This document shows, piece after piece, positions 41,627 through 50,589 of a DNA stretch of 64,000 nucleotides. Source of the DNA: Kordia aestuariivivens (lineage in GTDB: Bacteria; Bacteroidota; Bacteroidia; Flavobacteriales; Flavobacteriaceae). The notes under the pieces were generated by a model, which was given only the letters and a program-made list of their open reading frames with translations, made no database searches and was not told the origin of the DNA. The stretch covers positions 227,983 to 291,982 of the forward strand of contig NZ_JACGWS010000006.1 of NCBI RefSeq assembly GCF_014397005.1, read 5' to 3'. The stretch's first letter is position 1; each line of letters starts with the position of its first letter. The translations under genes and the position numbers were made by a program.

Positions 41627-44005
41627 TTAAAATTTAAAATTATAGGTTATTGATGGAATGAAACTTCCAAAAACCGAGATTCTACGGGCTTCGTTTTCGC
41701 CCGTGTCAAAATCTTGCACAAATGAGACTGAAGCAGCGTTTCTTCTCGCGTAAGCGTTATAAACACCAAAAACCCACTCACTTTGCCAGCGTCTGTTTTT
41801 ATTTTTCGTTGGTGTAAATGTTGCAGAGAAATCTAAACGATGATACGCTGGCAAACGATTCGCATTTCTCGCATCAAAACTCGCAATCGATAAACCTTCA
41901 TATTGATATTGTCCGTCCGGATACGTTACTGGGCGACCAGTTTGGTAGATAAAGTTGACACCAAATTTCCACTTTTCATTGAGTTCGTAGTTTCCTGTCA
42001 CAGAAATATCGTGTGTTCTGTCGAATGGTGTGTTGTACCAATCACCATTATTGATTCCGGGTCCACCAACATTTCCGCCAAGCGCGCGTTGCTCTGATTT
42101 TGAAAGTGTGTACGCAAACCAACCTGTAAATTTACCTTTGCTTTTGCGAAATAGTATTTCTAAACCGTACGCTCTGGCTTCTCCGTTTAAGATTTCTGTT
42201 TCAATATTATTAGTTCCAATTAAGTCAGATCCGTCAATGTAATCGATTCTGTTGTCTACATTTTTGTAATACGCTTCAACTTCTAACGAATAGGTTTTGT
42301 CTTTGAAATTTCGGTAATATCCAGCTGCGTATTGATTCGATTTTTGTGGTTGAATGTACTTTCCACTTGGCGCCCAAACGTCTAAAGGTGTAACTGACGA
42401 AGTGTTTGATAGTAAGTGTAAGTATTGCACTGTGCGTGTGAAACTTGCTTTTACAGAGGAATCGTCATTGAGTTGATACGACAATCCTAATCGCGGTTCT
42501 AAGTTGGCAAATGTTTTGATGCTTTCGCTTCTTCCGTAATCTGTGGTTCCAATTTCTTCGCCTTCTTCGTAGATTCCAATTTCACTGTTATACACAACTG
42601 GCAAATCGTTTGCGTAATCGCTTAATATTTGTCCGCCAAGTCTATTGAATGTGCTTAATCGCAAACCGTATTGCGCCGAAAGTTTGTCTGTCAATTCGTG
42701 TTCGGCACTTACATATACGCCGCCTTCAAACGCTCTTTTTTTGTCTAGTTGTCGCGCGTTGATTGTTGATGTTGGATCTGAAGGTTTGATTTCTCCAGGA
42801 TTGAAGTTATACGAAATTCCACTCACTCCAAAATCGAGTTTTAGTTTGTCGCTTGTATAGTAGCGCAAGTCGTATTTTATGTTAAAGTTTTGAATGTCCG
42901 AAACCCAATCGAGTTTTATGAAATCGAGCACTAATTCGTAATTGTATTTGCTATAAATTAACGAGAGATTCGAGAATAGTTTTTCACTGAAGATATGATT
43001 CCAACGTAAGTTTGCCGACGTATTTCCGTAACGGTTTTGAATGAATTGTGAGAGATCAAAAACATCGCGTCCAAAGTATCCTGAAAGATAGATTCGGTTG
43101 TTTTCGTTGATTTCATAGTTCGTTTTTAGGTTTAAATCGTAAAACGAGATTTTATCATCTTTTATTTCTTCTATTAAAGGCATGAAAAGGTGTGCATACG
43201 AAGTTCTTCCTGCCACTAAGAATGATCCTTTTTTGTTGAACATTGGTCCTTCTAGCGCCAAGCGACTTGAGATTAATCCAACTCCACCATTTACTTCAAA
43301 GTTTTTACTGTTTCCATCTTTCTGACGCACGTCTAATACAGAAGAAACGCGTCCGCCAAATTTCGCAGGAATATCGCCTTTATACAGTTTGATGTCTTTT
43401 ATTGCATCTGCATTAAACACCGAGAAAAACCCGAAAAAGTGTGATGTGTTATAGATAATCGCTTCATCTAGTAATACCAAGTTTTGATCTGCCGCGCCAC
43501 CACGAACGTTGAATCCGGCAGTTCCTTCTCCTCCACTGGTAACTCCTGGCAAGAGTTGAATGGATTTTATGATGTCAACTTCTCCCAAAACCACAGGCAT
43601 TTGTTTGATCGTTGCAGCGTTGAGTTTGGAAACACTCATTTGCGGTTTCCGAATGTTTAGCCGTTCCGATTCTTCCGCTTCTATCACAACCGTTTCTAAC
43701 GAAGTAGACGCTTCTTTGATTTCAAAATTTATCGTTTGGTCCACGTCTAGTGTGATTTCTTTGGTGATGTTTTCATAGCCTAAAAACGAAACTACGAGTG
43801 TGTATGTTCCTTTTTTTGCCGTTAGCGAGAAAAACCCATATTCGTTGGTGATGGCTCCGTTGGTAGTTCCTTTTAGATATACGGTTGCGCCAAATAAGGT
43901 TTCGCCATTTTTTTGATCTTTTATGGTTCCGCTTACGCTGAATTTTTCTTGCGCAACTAGGAATGTACTCATTAAAAGACAGATCCAGATGATCTTATTT
44001 TTCAT
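41627..44005 (-). CDS. TonB-dependent receptor with carboxypeptidase-like regulatory domain
   Basis: A 792-residue outer-membrane receptor. A signal peptide (about 1-19) is followed by a carboxypeptidase-regulatory-like domain at 22-110 (SGTIKDQKNGETLFGATVYL). A plug begins near 130 with KQMPVVLGEVDIIKSIQLLP, and the barrel ends in SITYNFKF. It lacks the STN domain of the receptor at 35725-38325. It is paired with DUF4249 and likely imports an unknown substrate using TonB energy. A 454-base divergent region upstream should contain its promoter. Confidence 0.92.
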   Translation of the reverse strand: MKNKIIWICLLMSTFLVAQEKFSVSGTIKDQKNGETLFGATVYLKGTTNGAITNEYGFFSLTAKKGTYTLVVSFLGYENITKEITLDVDQTINFEIKEASTSLETVVIEAEESERLNIRKPQMSVSKLNAATIKQMPVVLGEVDIIKSIQLLPGVTSGGEGTAGFNVRGGAADQNLVLLDEAIIYNTSHFFGFFSVFNADAIKDIKLYKGDIPAKFGGRVSSVLDVRQKDGNSKNFEVNGGVGLISSRLALEGPMFNKKGSFLVAGRTSYAHLFMPLIEEIKDDKISFYDLNLKTNYEINENNRIYLSGYFGRDVFDLSQFIQNRYGNTSANLRWNHIFSEKLFSNLSLIYSKYNYELVLDFIKLDWVSDIQNFNIKYDLRYYTSDKLKLDFGVSGISYNFNPGEIKPSDPTSTINARQLDKKRAFEGGVYVSAEHELTDKLSAQYGLRLSTFNRLGGQILSDYANDLPVVYNSEIGIYEEGEEIGTTDYGRSESIKTFANLEPRLGLSYQLNDDSSVKASFTRTVQYLHLLSNTSSVTPLDVWAPSGKYIQPQKSNQYAAGYYRNFKDKTYSLEVEAYYKNVDNRIDYIDGSDLIGTNNIETEILNGEARAYGLEILFRKSKGKFTGWFAYTLSKSEQRALGGNVGGPGINNGDWYNTPFDRTHDISVTGNYELNEKWKFGVNFIYQTGRPVTYPDGQYQYEGLSIASFDARNANRLPAYHRLDFSATFTPTKNKNRRWQSEWVFGVYNAYARRNAASVSFVQDFDTGENEARRISVFGSFIPSITYNFKF

Positions 44006-44459
44006 TGTTTGATCTATTTTCTGATTGATAGTATGCAGTTATTAACGATTGAAAGATTGAAAAGTTACATCACTCCACAATTTTTCAATTGCAAAAATAA
44101 CCTTCTTACAGCATAGCTTATGTTTTTTCATGCTTTTTAACAAAGTATTATAAAATGAAGGTTACCGATCATCGAGTCAACTAAACCGTTCCTAAAATTA
44201 CGCTATGGAATTGATGGTGTGTGTTTCATATTTGCTTCATAATTACGTAATGACATACAACCGAGGCGGAAACCGAAAAGCCTTTTTTATAAAAGAGTAG
44301 GAAAAATTTAAACTAATAAATTATGAAACATACTAAAATCTTTGAGCAATCAAGATAATAAAGGAAAAACACTATTTCCTATTAAACTAATAAAGAGTTA
44401 ATTAAAAAATTTAAAAAACGTTCCACTTGTTTGTTCAGGCAGAACATAAAAACACAATT
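44006..44459. other. Divergent non-coding region
   Basis: Lies between the minus-strand TonB receptor and the plus-strand lipoprotein operon. No coding frame longer than a few codons is credible; an 11-codon ORF at 44323-44358 has no support. A weak AGGC/GCCT hairpin with T6 is near 44262-44288. Promoters for both sides must be here but were not identified with confidence. Confidence 0.6.
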
Positions 44460-45002
44460 ATGAGAAAAAAAATGAATTATTTAACAATTTTATTCCTACT
44501 TTTAATGATGGTTTCATGCACTGATGAGGTCAAAGCCCCAGAAAATGCATTGTGTACCAAAGATGCACAAACACTTGAAGATAATTATATAAAGCATCAA
44601 TGTAATGTAGATGATTACAGAGCAATTTCATTTACGTATTTACAAATGAAAGAATACATGGAATATTTAGCATTCAAAAGAAAGGGGTTACGTATTAATG
44701 AAGAAGACTTGGGAGTTCGTATATATTTTGGAGCAAAAGAGGAAAAAGAATTTGGACGAGACGTATCACCCAAAGGAAGTTTAAAAGGAATTGACGATGC
44801 TGATGAACTGCTCTACACCACCATCTTTTTTGCGCCTACTATTAAGAGAACGGATTCTGAAAACTCTGAGGATCCTGGAGATTATGAAAATATGTATGAA
44901 ATAGCACCTTTTAATCATGGAAGTTCAAGAAGACCTCCAAATCCGTATTTCCCTACTGAGCCATGTCCGCTTATTGATGTAAATGGACATAGTAGACACT
45001 AA
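44460..45002 (+). CDS. Hypothetical lipoprotein, first gene of a two-component operon
   Basis: A 180-residue protein from the ATG at 44460 (MRKKMNYLTILFLLLMMVSC). A start 11 codons upstream would disrupt the signal peptide. The lipobox is MVSC with Cys20. The mature protein is hydrophilic, with four or more further cysteines and a Pro-rich end (SSRRPPNPYFPTEPCPLIDV). No family recognised. It is followed 23 bases later by a membrane protein and a sensor kinase and regulator, so it may sense or be controlled by that system. Confidence 0.72.
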   Translation: MRKKMNYLTILFLLLMMVSCTDEVKAPENALCTKDAQTLEDNYIKHQCNVDDYRAISFTYLQMKEYMEYLAFKRKGLRINEEDLGVRIYFGAKEEKEFGRDVSPKGSLKGIDDADELLYTTIFFAPTIKRTDSENSEDPGDYENMYEIAPFNHGSSRRPPNPYFPTEPCPLIDVNGHSRH

Positions 45003-45025
45003 TCTAACTATTATACTAAACACTT

Positions 45026-45643
45026 ATGCTATTTTACCTTTTCTTAGTCTTTCAAATAGCTGCTTTAGCCGCAGCTATTTGGTATTGGGATGCTTACAAA
45101 AATACTACACAACGACACTTTTTATGGTTTTTAATATATGTGGTTTGTAATGAAGTTATAGGAATTGCCTATCAATTAATTTCTGATCATTATAATGATA
45201 TAGTCCATAATATATTTATACTGGTTTGTTTTCCATTTTATTTTTCATGGTTTTATAAAATTTTGCAGAAGCGGAAATGGCTTACTCAGGTTTTATTCGT
45301 TGTTTTTATCATTGTGTTTCTGTATGATCTTTTTGATAAAAGTCCGTTTGATTATTTATACTTAAATCCAATCATTACAGGCGCTTTTTGCATCTTGGTT
45401 TTAACTATTAGTTATTTTGTAGAATTACTCAATACAGATTCTATCACAACATTTGCTACATCACAAAAGTTTTGGATTGTTACGGGCTTGTTTTGTTTTT
45501 ACATTGGCTTACTTCCTTTGTTAATTTTTCATAGCAACCTAGATTATGGTGGTCATTTTTATAGTATTGTCATCACAGTATTGAACGCAGTTTTGTATGG
45601 TTGCATCTTTAAAAGCTTTCTATGTCTAAAGAAGAAAAGGTAG
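45026..45643 (+). CDS. Hypothetical polytopic membrane protein
   Basis: A 205-residue, very hydrophobic protein with about six membrane helices and a basic C-terminus. Its last 22 bases overlap the start of the sensor kinase gene. The kinase has only one membrane helix and no obvious sensor domain, so this protein could be its membrane sensing partner. That is an inference from overlap and context. The family is not recognised. Confidence 0.78.
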   Translation: MLFYLFLVFQIAALAAAIWYWDAYKNTTQRHFLWFLIYVVCNEVIGIAYQLISDHYNDIVHNIFILVCFPFYFSWFYKILQKRKWLTQVLFVVFIIVFLYDLFDKSPFDYLYLNPIITGAFCILVLTISYFVELLNTDSITTFATSQKFWIVTGLFCFYIGLLPLLIFHSNLDYGGHFYSIVITVLNAVLYGCIFKSFLCLKKKR

Positions 45644-46434
45644 ATAACATATTTTCAGAAGAAATTTTCTTCTTACTATCGGGTGCTGCTTTACTAATTG
45701 CAGTTGCCGTGGTAATTCTATTCTTCGTTTTTATTACACGTAAGAATAAATTATTGACAGAGAAAGCAATCTCTATCAATAGTTATGAAAAGAAAATGGT
45801 TGAACTCGAATTACACGCGTTGCGATCGCAAATGAATCCGCATTTTGTGCATAATTCGCTCAACGCGATTCAATATTATATTCAGTTGAACGATATTGAT
45901 CAATCAGAGAATTATTTGACGCGCTTTTCAAAATTGGTGCGTCAGTTCTTTGAATATTCGCGAAAGCAAACGATTCGTATTGAAGAAGAAATAGACCTCA
46001 TTTCAAATTATTTAGCACTTGAAAAATTGCGCTTTGAAGATAAACTCACCTACGAAATTTTATGTGATGAAACAGTGGATAAAGAAGCTGCTATTCCGTC
46101 GATGGTATTGCAACCTATTGTAGAAAACGCAGTAAATCACGGAATTTTTCACAAGAAAGCTACTGGAAAAGTGACCATTACATTTTCGCAACTTTCAGAA
46201 GATACGTTTTGTGTAGTCATAAAAGATGATGGAATTGGCATTAAAGAATCCCAAAAAAGAGCACAACATACACTTAAAAACCATGAATCGCATTCTTCTC
46301 AAGTTTTGGACGAACGACTTAAGTTGTTAGAACAAATAGATAATTGGAATGTGGAATATACCATAAAAGATCGTGCTGAATTTAGCGATGAAGAAGGAAC
46401 GATTGTCACCCTAATTTTTAAACTACCAAACTGA
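45622..46434 (+). CDS. LytS/YehU-type sensor histidine kinase
   Basis: A 270-residue protein. One membrane helix (about 17-40) leads into a His_kinase domain with the phosphorylated histidine in LRSQMNPHFVHNSLNAIQYY. An HATPase domain follows (VLQPIVENAVNHGI and KDDGIGIKESQKR). There is no large sensor domain. It overlaps the membrane protein gene upstream and is followed one base later by a LytTR response regulator, with which it surely pairs. Confidence 0.92.
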   Translation: MSKEEKVDNIFSEEIFFLLSGAALLIAVAVVILFFVFITRKNKLLTEKAISINSYEKKMVELELHALRSQMNPHFVHNSLNAIQYYIQLNDIDQSENYLTRFSKLVRQFFEYSRKQTIRIEEEIDLISNYLALEKLRFEDKLTYEILCDETVDKEAAIPSMVLQPIVENAVNHGIFHKKATGKVTITFSQLSEDTFCVVIKDDGIGIKESQKRAQHTLKNHESHSSQVLDERLKLLEQIDNWNVEYTIKDRAEFSDEEGTIVTLIFKLPN

Positions 46435-46435
46435 T

Positions 46436-47182
46436 ATGACTGTAACTGCTATTCTTATTGACGACGAACATAAATCGTTAGCTATTCTGAAAAATAAACT
46501 AGAACGTTTGTGTCCAAATATAAAAGTTGTTGGCGAAACGCAAGATCCTGAAGAAGGAATTAAACTGATCACTGATTTAGAACCACAATTGGTGTTTTTG
46601 GATATTGCCATGCCTAGCATGAATGGTTTTGAAATGCTTCAAAAAATTCCACAACCGCAATTTGAAATCATCTTTGTAACCGCTTTTGATAGTTACGGCA
46701 TTGAAGCCATCAAACATTGCGCTATTGGTTATATTGTAAAACCGATTGATAGTCAAGATTTAATACAAGCAGTTTCAATAGCGACACAGAATATTACTGA
46801 TAAGACAGCTTTACAAAAGAATAAACAATTGATTGAAAATTTAGGCATTCAATCGTTTCAAAAAAAGAAAATTGTGATTCCTTGCCAAGAAGGTTTGGAG
46901 TTTGTAAAGATGGAAAATATTATTCATTGCGAAGGAACTGATGGCTATACAAAAATTCATTTTCAACAACAAAAACCGATCATGAGTTCGTACAGCATTG
47001 GACATTTTCATAAGCTGTTACCGCAACACGATTTTTACCTCATTCACAAATCGCATTTAATCAATGTCAATTATATTGAAAAGTATTTAAACGAAGGTTA
47101 TGTTGTATTGCAAGACAATCATAAGTTGCCTGTTTCCAGGAATAAACGCACGGAGTTTTTGAATATGATTCGGAGTGTTTAA
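46436..47182 (+). CDS. LytTR family response regulator
   Basis: A 248-residue protein. The receiver domain (about 3-120) has acidic residues in LIDDEHKSL and the phosphorylated Asp in LVFLDIAMPSMNGFEML, with Lys in IGYIVKPID. The C-terminal LytTR DNA-binding domain (about 145-245) includes ENIIHCEGTDGYTKIHF and FYLIHKSHLINVNYIEKY. It should regulate the operon or envelope genes when phosphorylated by the kinase encoded just upstream. Confidence 0.94.
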   Translation: MTVTAILIDDEHKSLAILKNKLERLCPNIKVVGETQDPEEGIKLITDLEPQLVFLDIAMPSMNGFEMLQKIPQPQFEIIFVTAFDSYGIEAIKHCAIGYIVKPIDSQDLIQAVSIATQNITDKTALQKNKQLIENLGIQSFQKKKIVIPCQEGLEFVKMENIIHCEGTDGYTKIHFQQQKPIMSSYSIGHFHKLLPQHDFYLIHKSHLINVNYIEKYLNEGYVVLQDNHKLPVSRNKRTEFLNMIRSV

Positions 47183-47220
47183 CGATGTGTCAATTTGGAA
47201 ATGTATTAATTTGAAGATTA

Positions 47221-47390
47221 TATCTCGATAACTACGCTAGGTAGTTGAAATCAAAATGTATTTTGATTTCAATAATGCTCGATATGACATTATAAGAATT
47301 TGAAAGCACGTCATGCTGAACTTGATTCAGCATCTCATTACGATATTCTTACTGTTATGTGAAACTGAATCAAGTTCAGTTTGACGAAAA
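47221..47390 (+). repeat. Dispersed intergenic repeat B, copy 2
   Basis: Contains ATCAAAATGTATTTTGAT, AATAATGCTCGATATGACAT, the palindrome GCTGAACTTGATTCAGC (47315-47331) and a second palindrome ACTGAATCAAGTTCAGT in inverted orientation (47364-47380). It fills most of the gap between the LytTR gene and the OmpH-like gene. Confidence 0.75.
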
Positions 47391-47401
47391 GTATATAAAA
47401 C

Positions 47402-47432
47402 AAAAAAAGGCTCCCAAAATGGAAGCCTTTAT
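47402..47432 (-). terminator. Rho-independent terminator of the OmpH-like gene
   Basis: On the minus strand AAAGGCT pairs with AGCCTTT, extended by further base pairs, and is followed by a T run; it begins 20 bases after the stop. Confidence 0.85.
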
Positions 47433-47451
47433 GAATCTTGTAATGCGTGTA

Positions 47452-47976
47452 TTATTTCTTTTCAGCTGCGTACTTTTCGTTTAGCTTTTCTAAAACTACT
47501 TTCGTAATATTGCTTTCTTCTTTTCCGTAATAAACCGTTCCAACATATTCGTTTTTACCAAAAATATAATCGTAGTTGTTTGTTTTTCCGTATTCAGAAA
47601 CGAAGTCTTTAACTTTATTCAACAAAGAATCGTTTAACGTTTGACTTTCTTTAGAAATTGCGTTTTCTTCAATTTGAAACTGCTGCTGTAACATTTGTTG
47701 CTTTTGCCCAAGTTGATCGTATCTTTTTTGTGCATCTGCAGGTTTCATTTTATCAGCTTTCGATTGAAAATCTTGTGCTTCTAATTGAAACGCGCGTGTA
47801 ATACTATCTTTTCTTTTTTGATAGATTCCTATTTTGGCTTGAAGTTTTACTTCTAAGTCTTTTTTCTCTTGATATTCATTTACCAATTCAGAATTATCAA
47901 CAAAGGCTGTTTTTGCAGATTGCTGACATGAATATAATGCCAAAGCAACAATTCCTAAAGCGATGAGTTTTTTCAT
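47452..47976 (-). CDS. OmpH/Skp family chaperone-like lipoprotein
   Basis: A 174-residue protein with a type II signal peptide (ALYSC, Cys17), then a short beta segment (AFVDNSELVNEY), a long helical Gln/Lys-rich coiled coil (about 38-125) and a C-terminal YDYIFGKNEYVGTVYYG segment typical of the OmpH/Skp fold. Skp chaperones unfolded outer-membrane proteins in the periplasm; the lipid anchor is an unusual but not unprecedented variation. Confidence 0.85.
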   Translation of the reverse strand: MKKLIALGIVALALYSCQQSAKTAFVDNSELVNEYQEKKDLEVKLQAKIGIYQKRKDSITRAFQLEAQDFQSKADKMKPADAQKRYDQLGQKQQMLQQQFQIEENAISKESQTLNDSLLNKVKDFVSEYGKTNNYDYIFGKNEYVGTVYYGKEESNITKVVLEKLNEKYAAEKK

Positions 47977-48239
47977 TTTGTATGCGTTTTATTTTTTTAG
48001 TGTCTTTTTTAGTTGGCGCAAAAATAGAAATTAAAGTTTACATGACAAGTTGTGAAGATTATAAGAATTTTCATGAAAATCACAACTATAATAAAAATTG
48101 ATGTTAAATTATTAAACGATAATTTATACTTATTAAAAGTGACTGTTTTTCTACTGCTTTTTAAATCGTTTTTGAGAATGTTCAGCACAATATACAATCA
48201 AGTGCTTAAAACACGCTTAAAACGGCTCAAATTGCGTTT
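47977..48239. other. AT-rich non-coding gap
   Basis: Between the OmpH-like gene and the methyltransferase gene. Overlapping frames on both strands have AT-driven composition and no recognisable features. Nothing else seen. Confidence 0.5.
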
Positions 48240-49082
48240 TTAGTCGTTCTTGATGACGTAAATCAAGGAAGAATACTCCGAAGTTGTGATCGCTTTAAAA
48301 TTCGAGACAAATCCTCTGTAAAATCCTTTTACCGGATTCATTTTGCCCGTTTTGTGTTTTTCGGAAAGTAAACTCACATAATACGCGTCAAATTTCATTG
48401 GTAAGACTTTTACTACTTTTAAGTTTTCTTTTTGAAAGAGTCCTTTTATTGCGTTTTGCGAAAAATGCCATAAATGTCTTGGCACATCGTATGCTGCCCA
48501 AAACTCTTTGTAGTGACTTGCATCGTGACTGTTGAAATTTGGAACAGCAATAAAAATAGTTCCGTTGGGTTTGATGATTCTTTTCAAGGTTGCAATTTGT
48601 TCTTCCAAGTTTGGAACGTGTTCCAACACATGCCACATCGTAATTGCATCAAAACTATGATCGGGAATTTCAGCAAGCCAATCATTTGTATGAATTTCGG
48701 TAGTCGTTTTTTCAGCTGCAATTTTCCGCGCTTGAGCGTCGGGTTCAATTCCAGTAACTTCCCACTTGTATTTTTGAGCCATTGCTAAAAAGTCGCCGGT
48801 TCCACAACCAATATCTAGCACTTTTTTTCCATCGCTTTTTGTGTGCTGTAATACCAAAGTCATTTTTTTAGAAAGCATATACGAACGAACCCAATGATAG
48901 ATTTTCTCAAATAGATTTCGTTGTGTATCCGTATGCGAAATATAATCTTCACTTTCATAATACGAAGGCAATTTGTCCAAGCTTGGTTGTGGTTCGGTTT
49001 TGTACATTTTCAAAACCTCATCAAAAACCAATTGAAATTCTTCGCCAGAAACGGAATGATCTTTTACCGTAAGATTGTTCAT
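48240..49082 (-). CDS. Class I SAM-dependent methyltransferase
   Basis: A 280-residue cytoplasmic enzyme. Motif I is VLDIGCGTGDFLAMA near 89-103, with an acidic VTGIEPDAQARK after it and AITMWHVLEHVPNLEEQ near 148-164. The layout resembles UbiG/Methyltransf_23 type enzymes. The substrate cannot be told; such genes often act on quinones, lipids or small glycans. A perfect parS-like palindrome lies 32 bases upstream. Confidence 0.9.
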   Translation of the reverse strand: MNNLTVKDHSVSGEEFQLVFDEVLKMYKTEPQPSLDKLPSYYESEDYISHTDTQRNLFEKIYHWVRSYMLSKKMTLVLQHTKSDGKKVLDIGCGTGDFLAMAQKYKWEVTGIEPDAQARKIAAEKTTTEIHTNDWLAEIPDHSFDAITMWHVLEHVPNLEEQIATLKRIIKPNGTIFIAVPNFNSHDASHYKEFWAAYDVPRHLWHFSQNAIKGLFQKENLKVVKVLPMKFDAYYVSLLSEKHKTGKMNPVKGFYRGFVSNFKAITTSEYSSLIYVIKND

Positions 49083-49113
49083 TTTTTTAATGCTTCTAAA
49101 TTTTTAATGAAAT

Positions 49114-49129
49114 TGTTCCACGTGGAACA
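49114..49129. other. parS-like palindrome, site 1
   Basis: TGTTCCACGTGGAACA, a perfect 16-bp palindrome (18 bp with flanking T/A), matching the known bacterial ParB-binding parS sequence. It lies between the methyltransferase gene and a lipoprotein gene, two bases from the latter's stop codon. Confidence 0.88.
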
Positions 49130-49130
49130 A

Positions 49131-49688
49131 TTAATTATTTCCTATTATAAAGTTTAATTCTTTTGACGAACCAATAAGTTGATACTCGTTCATAAAATCA
49201 ATTAAATAATTTTCTGCAATTGCTCTGTGAATAGATCCTTCTTGTAACGAATCTGCTTCTGAATTACTTTCAACATACACCGCAATAAAAAAATGTGTCG
49301 TTTCTGTTGTTTTTACATTTTCATCAAAATCTGTTTTTAATGAATTATTTATTGCCCTATTTACAAACGGTGCTAAAAAGTTTGCTGTTTGTTCTGTACT
49401 TTCAACAATATGAAACGTCATTAAAAAATCTGTTCCTTTTATCTTTACAGGAAGGTTTTGTAAATAGCTATTTTCTTCTGCAGAAAATTTATATTCAGTA
49501 AATGCTGTAAAATCATCATCGTACAAATGATTGTAAAATATAAAGTAATTTGACTTCCCTAAAGACTTCTTTATTTTTTTTCCTTCAACAATTGAGTGCC
49601 CATAAACTTCAGGTACTTTTTTTATAGTGATGCAATTTGTAAAAAATAAAAACAATGAGAAACTTGCTACAATTTTAATATATTTCAT
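49131..49688 (-). CDS. Hypothetical lipoprotein
   Basis: A 185-residue protein with a type II signal peptide (FLFFTNC, Cys19). The remaining 165 residues look like a small mixed domain with no recognised family; TETTHFFIAVYVESNSEAD is a notable central stretch. It stands between two parS-like sites, with the GNAT gene 40 bases upstream. Confidence 0.72.
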   Translation of the reverse strand: MKYIKIVASFSLFLFFTNCITIKKVPEVYGHSIVEGKKIKKSLGKSNYFIFYNHLYDDDFTAFTEYKFSAEENSYLQNLPVKIKGTDFLMTFHIVESTEQTANFLAPFVNRAINNSLKTDFDENVKTTETTHFFIAVYVESNSEADSLQEGSIHRAIAENYLIDFMNEYQLIGSSKELNFIIGNN

Positions 49689-49728
49689 AGTACATTTTTT
49701 CAGGGATCAGATACAATAATTAAGCCAA

Positions 49729-50556
49729 TTAAAATTCAAAGCTCATATCATATTGATCAATGTAATTTTCAAAATTCATTTTTTCAAAAAACGCGTGTAA
49801 ATTTTTATTTGCTGTGTCAATATTGATGACATTATATTTTCCAGTTTCCAATCCAGAAAATAAAATTTCTCCAAAAATAGTCCAGTTATTTTCTTTTGCG
49901 CCTACCCGATGAATTCTTTTTGAAATTTTATGAAAAAGTAAATATGCTACAATTTCATCTTTATCGAAAACAGAAATTGATACCAAGTTATTTTTATACT
50001 TTTCCAAACAATGATCTTGATTTTCTATAGATGGAAAATAGTTTTGTAACTGTTCAAAATCTGGGAATTGGAATTGCTCCTTTATTACTATTCTAAATTT
50101 TGTTTGAATGGCTTTTTGTTGCCAATCGAATCTATATAATTTATACTGTCGATCAATATTAAAACCAACTTTTTGATAGGCTAAAATAGCGCGTTCATTT
50201 TCCGTGATACATTCCAACGTGCTTTTTAGAATTCCGTTTTCTTTTAATGTTGGAATTGCCTTTGCGTACAACTTTGTCAACAAACCTTTTCTTCGATGTG
50301 TCGGAATAATTCCTGTAGAAGCATTGTACGCAACTTTGGTTTCGCCGTAGTAATTGATCGCATGAATAATGAATCCAACTAATTGATTATTATCAAAAAC
50401 CCCAAAGGATAAATTGTAATCTACACCAGAAGCTTTCCAGCGTTCGTTGACGTATTCTAGCGTAAAATTGATCGGAATGATATAATCAGAAAACGCCAGA
50501 TTCAAGGTCTTTATGATCTCTTCAACTGGCGTATTTTGTAATGATTTTATTTCCAT
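49729..50556 (-). CDS. GNAT family N-acetyltransferase
   Basis: A 275-residue protein. The GNAT core in the first half has the acetyl-CoA-binding stretch STGIIPTHRRKGLLTKLYAK near 80-99 and ALECITENERAILAYQKVGF-like sequence after it. The second half (from about 155) is likely a further GNAT-like domain. The acceptor is unknown. A parS-like site sits 10 bases upstream of its start. Confidence 0.87.
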   Translation of the reverse strand: MEIKSLQNTPVEEIIKTLNLAFSDYIIPINFTLEYVNERWKASGVDYNLSFGVFDNNQLVGFIIHAINYYGETKVAYNASTGIIPTHRRKGLLTKLYAKAIPTLKENGILKSTLECITENERAILAYQKVGFNIDRQYKLYRFDWQQKAIQTKFRIVIKEQFQFPDFEQLQNYFPSIENQDHCLEKYKNNLVSISVFDKDEIVAYLLFHKISKRIHRVGAKENNWTIFGEILFSGLETGKYNVINIDTANKNLHAFFEKMNFENYIDQYDMSFEF

Positions 50557-50565
50557 GATTTGAAA

Positions 50566-50581
50566 TGTTCCACGTGGAACA
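50566..50581. other. parS-like palindrome, site 2
   Basis: A second exact TGTTCCACGTGGAACA, in the 33-base gap between the GNAT gene and mnmG. Confidence 0.88.
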
Positions 50582-50589
50582 CTTAAAAT

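Noticed and set aside
44323..44358. An 11-codon ORF starting MKHTKIFEQ in the divergent gap
   Set aside because: Too short, with no evidence of a leader-peptide attenuator or conservation.
48052..48243. Overlapping plus- and minus-strand reading frames of about 62 codons in an AT-rich gap
   Set aside because: Both arise from AT-rich sequence, overlap each other and the methyltransferase end, and show no recognisable protein features.
49114..49129. Palindromes as a restriction-modification or IS target
   Set aside because: Exact identity to the ParB-binding consensus and clustering near mnmG fit parS much better.
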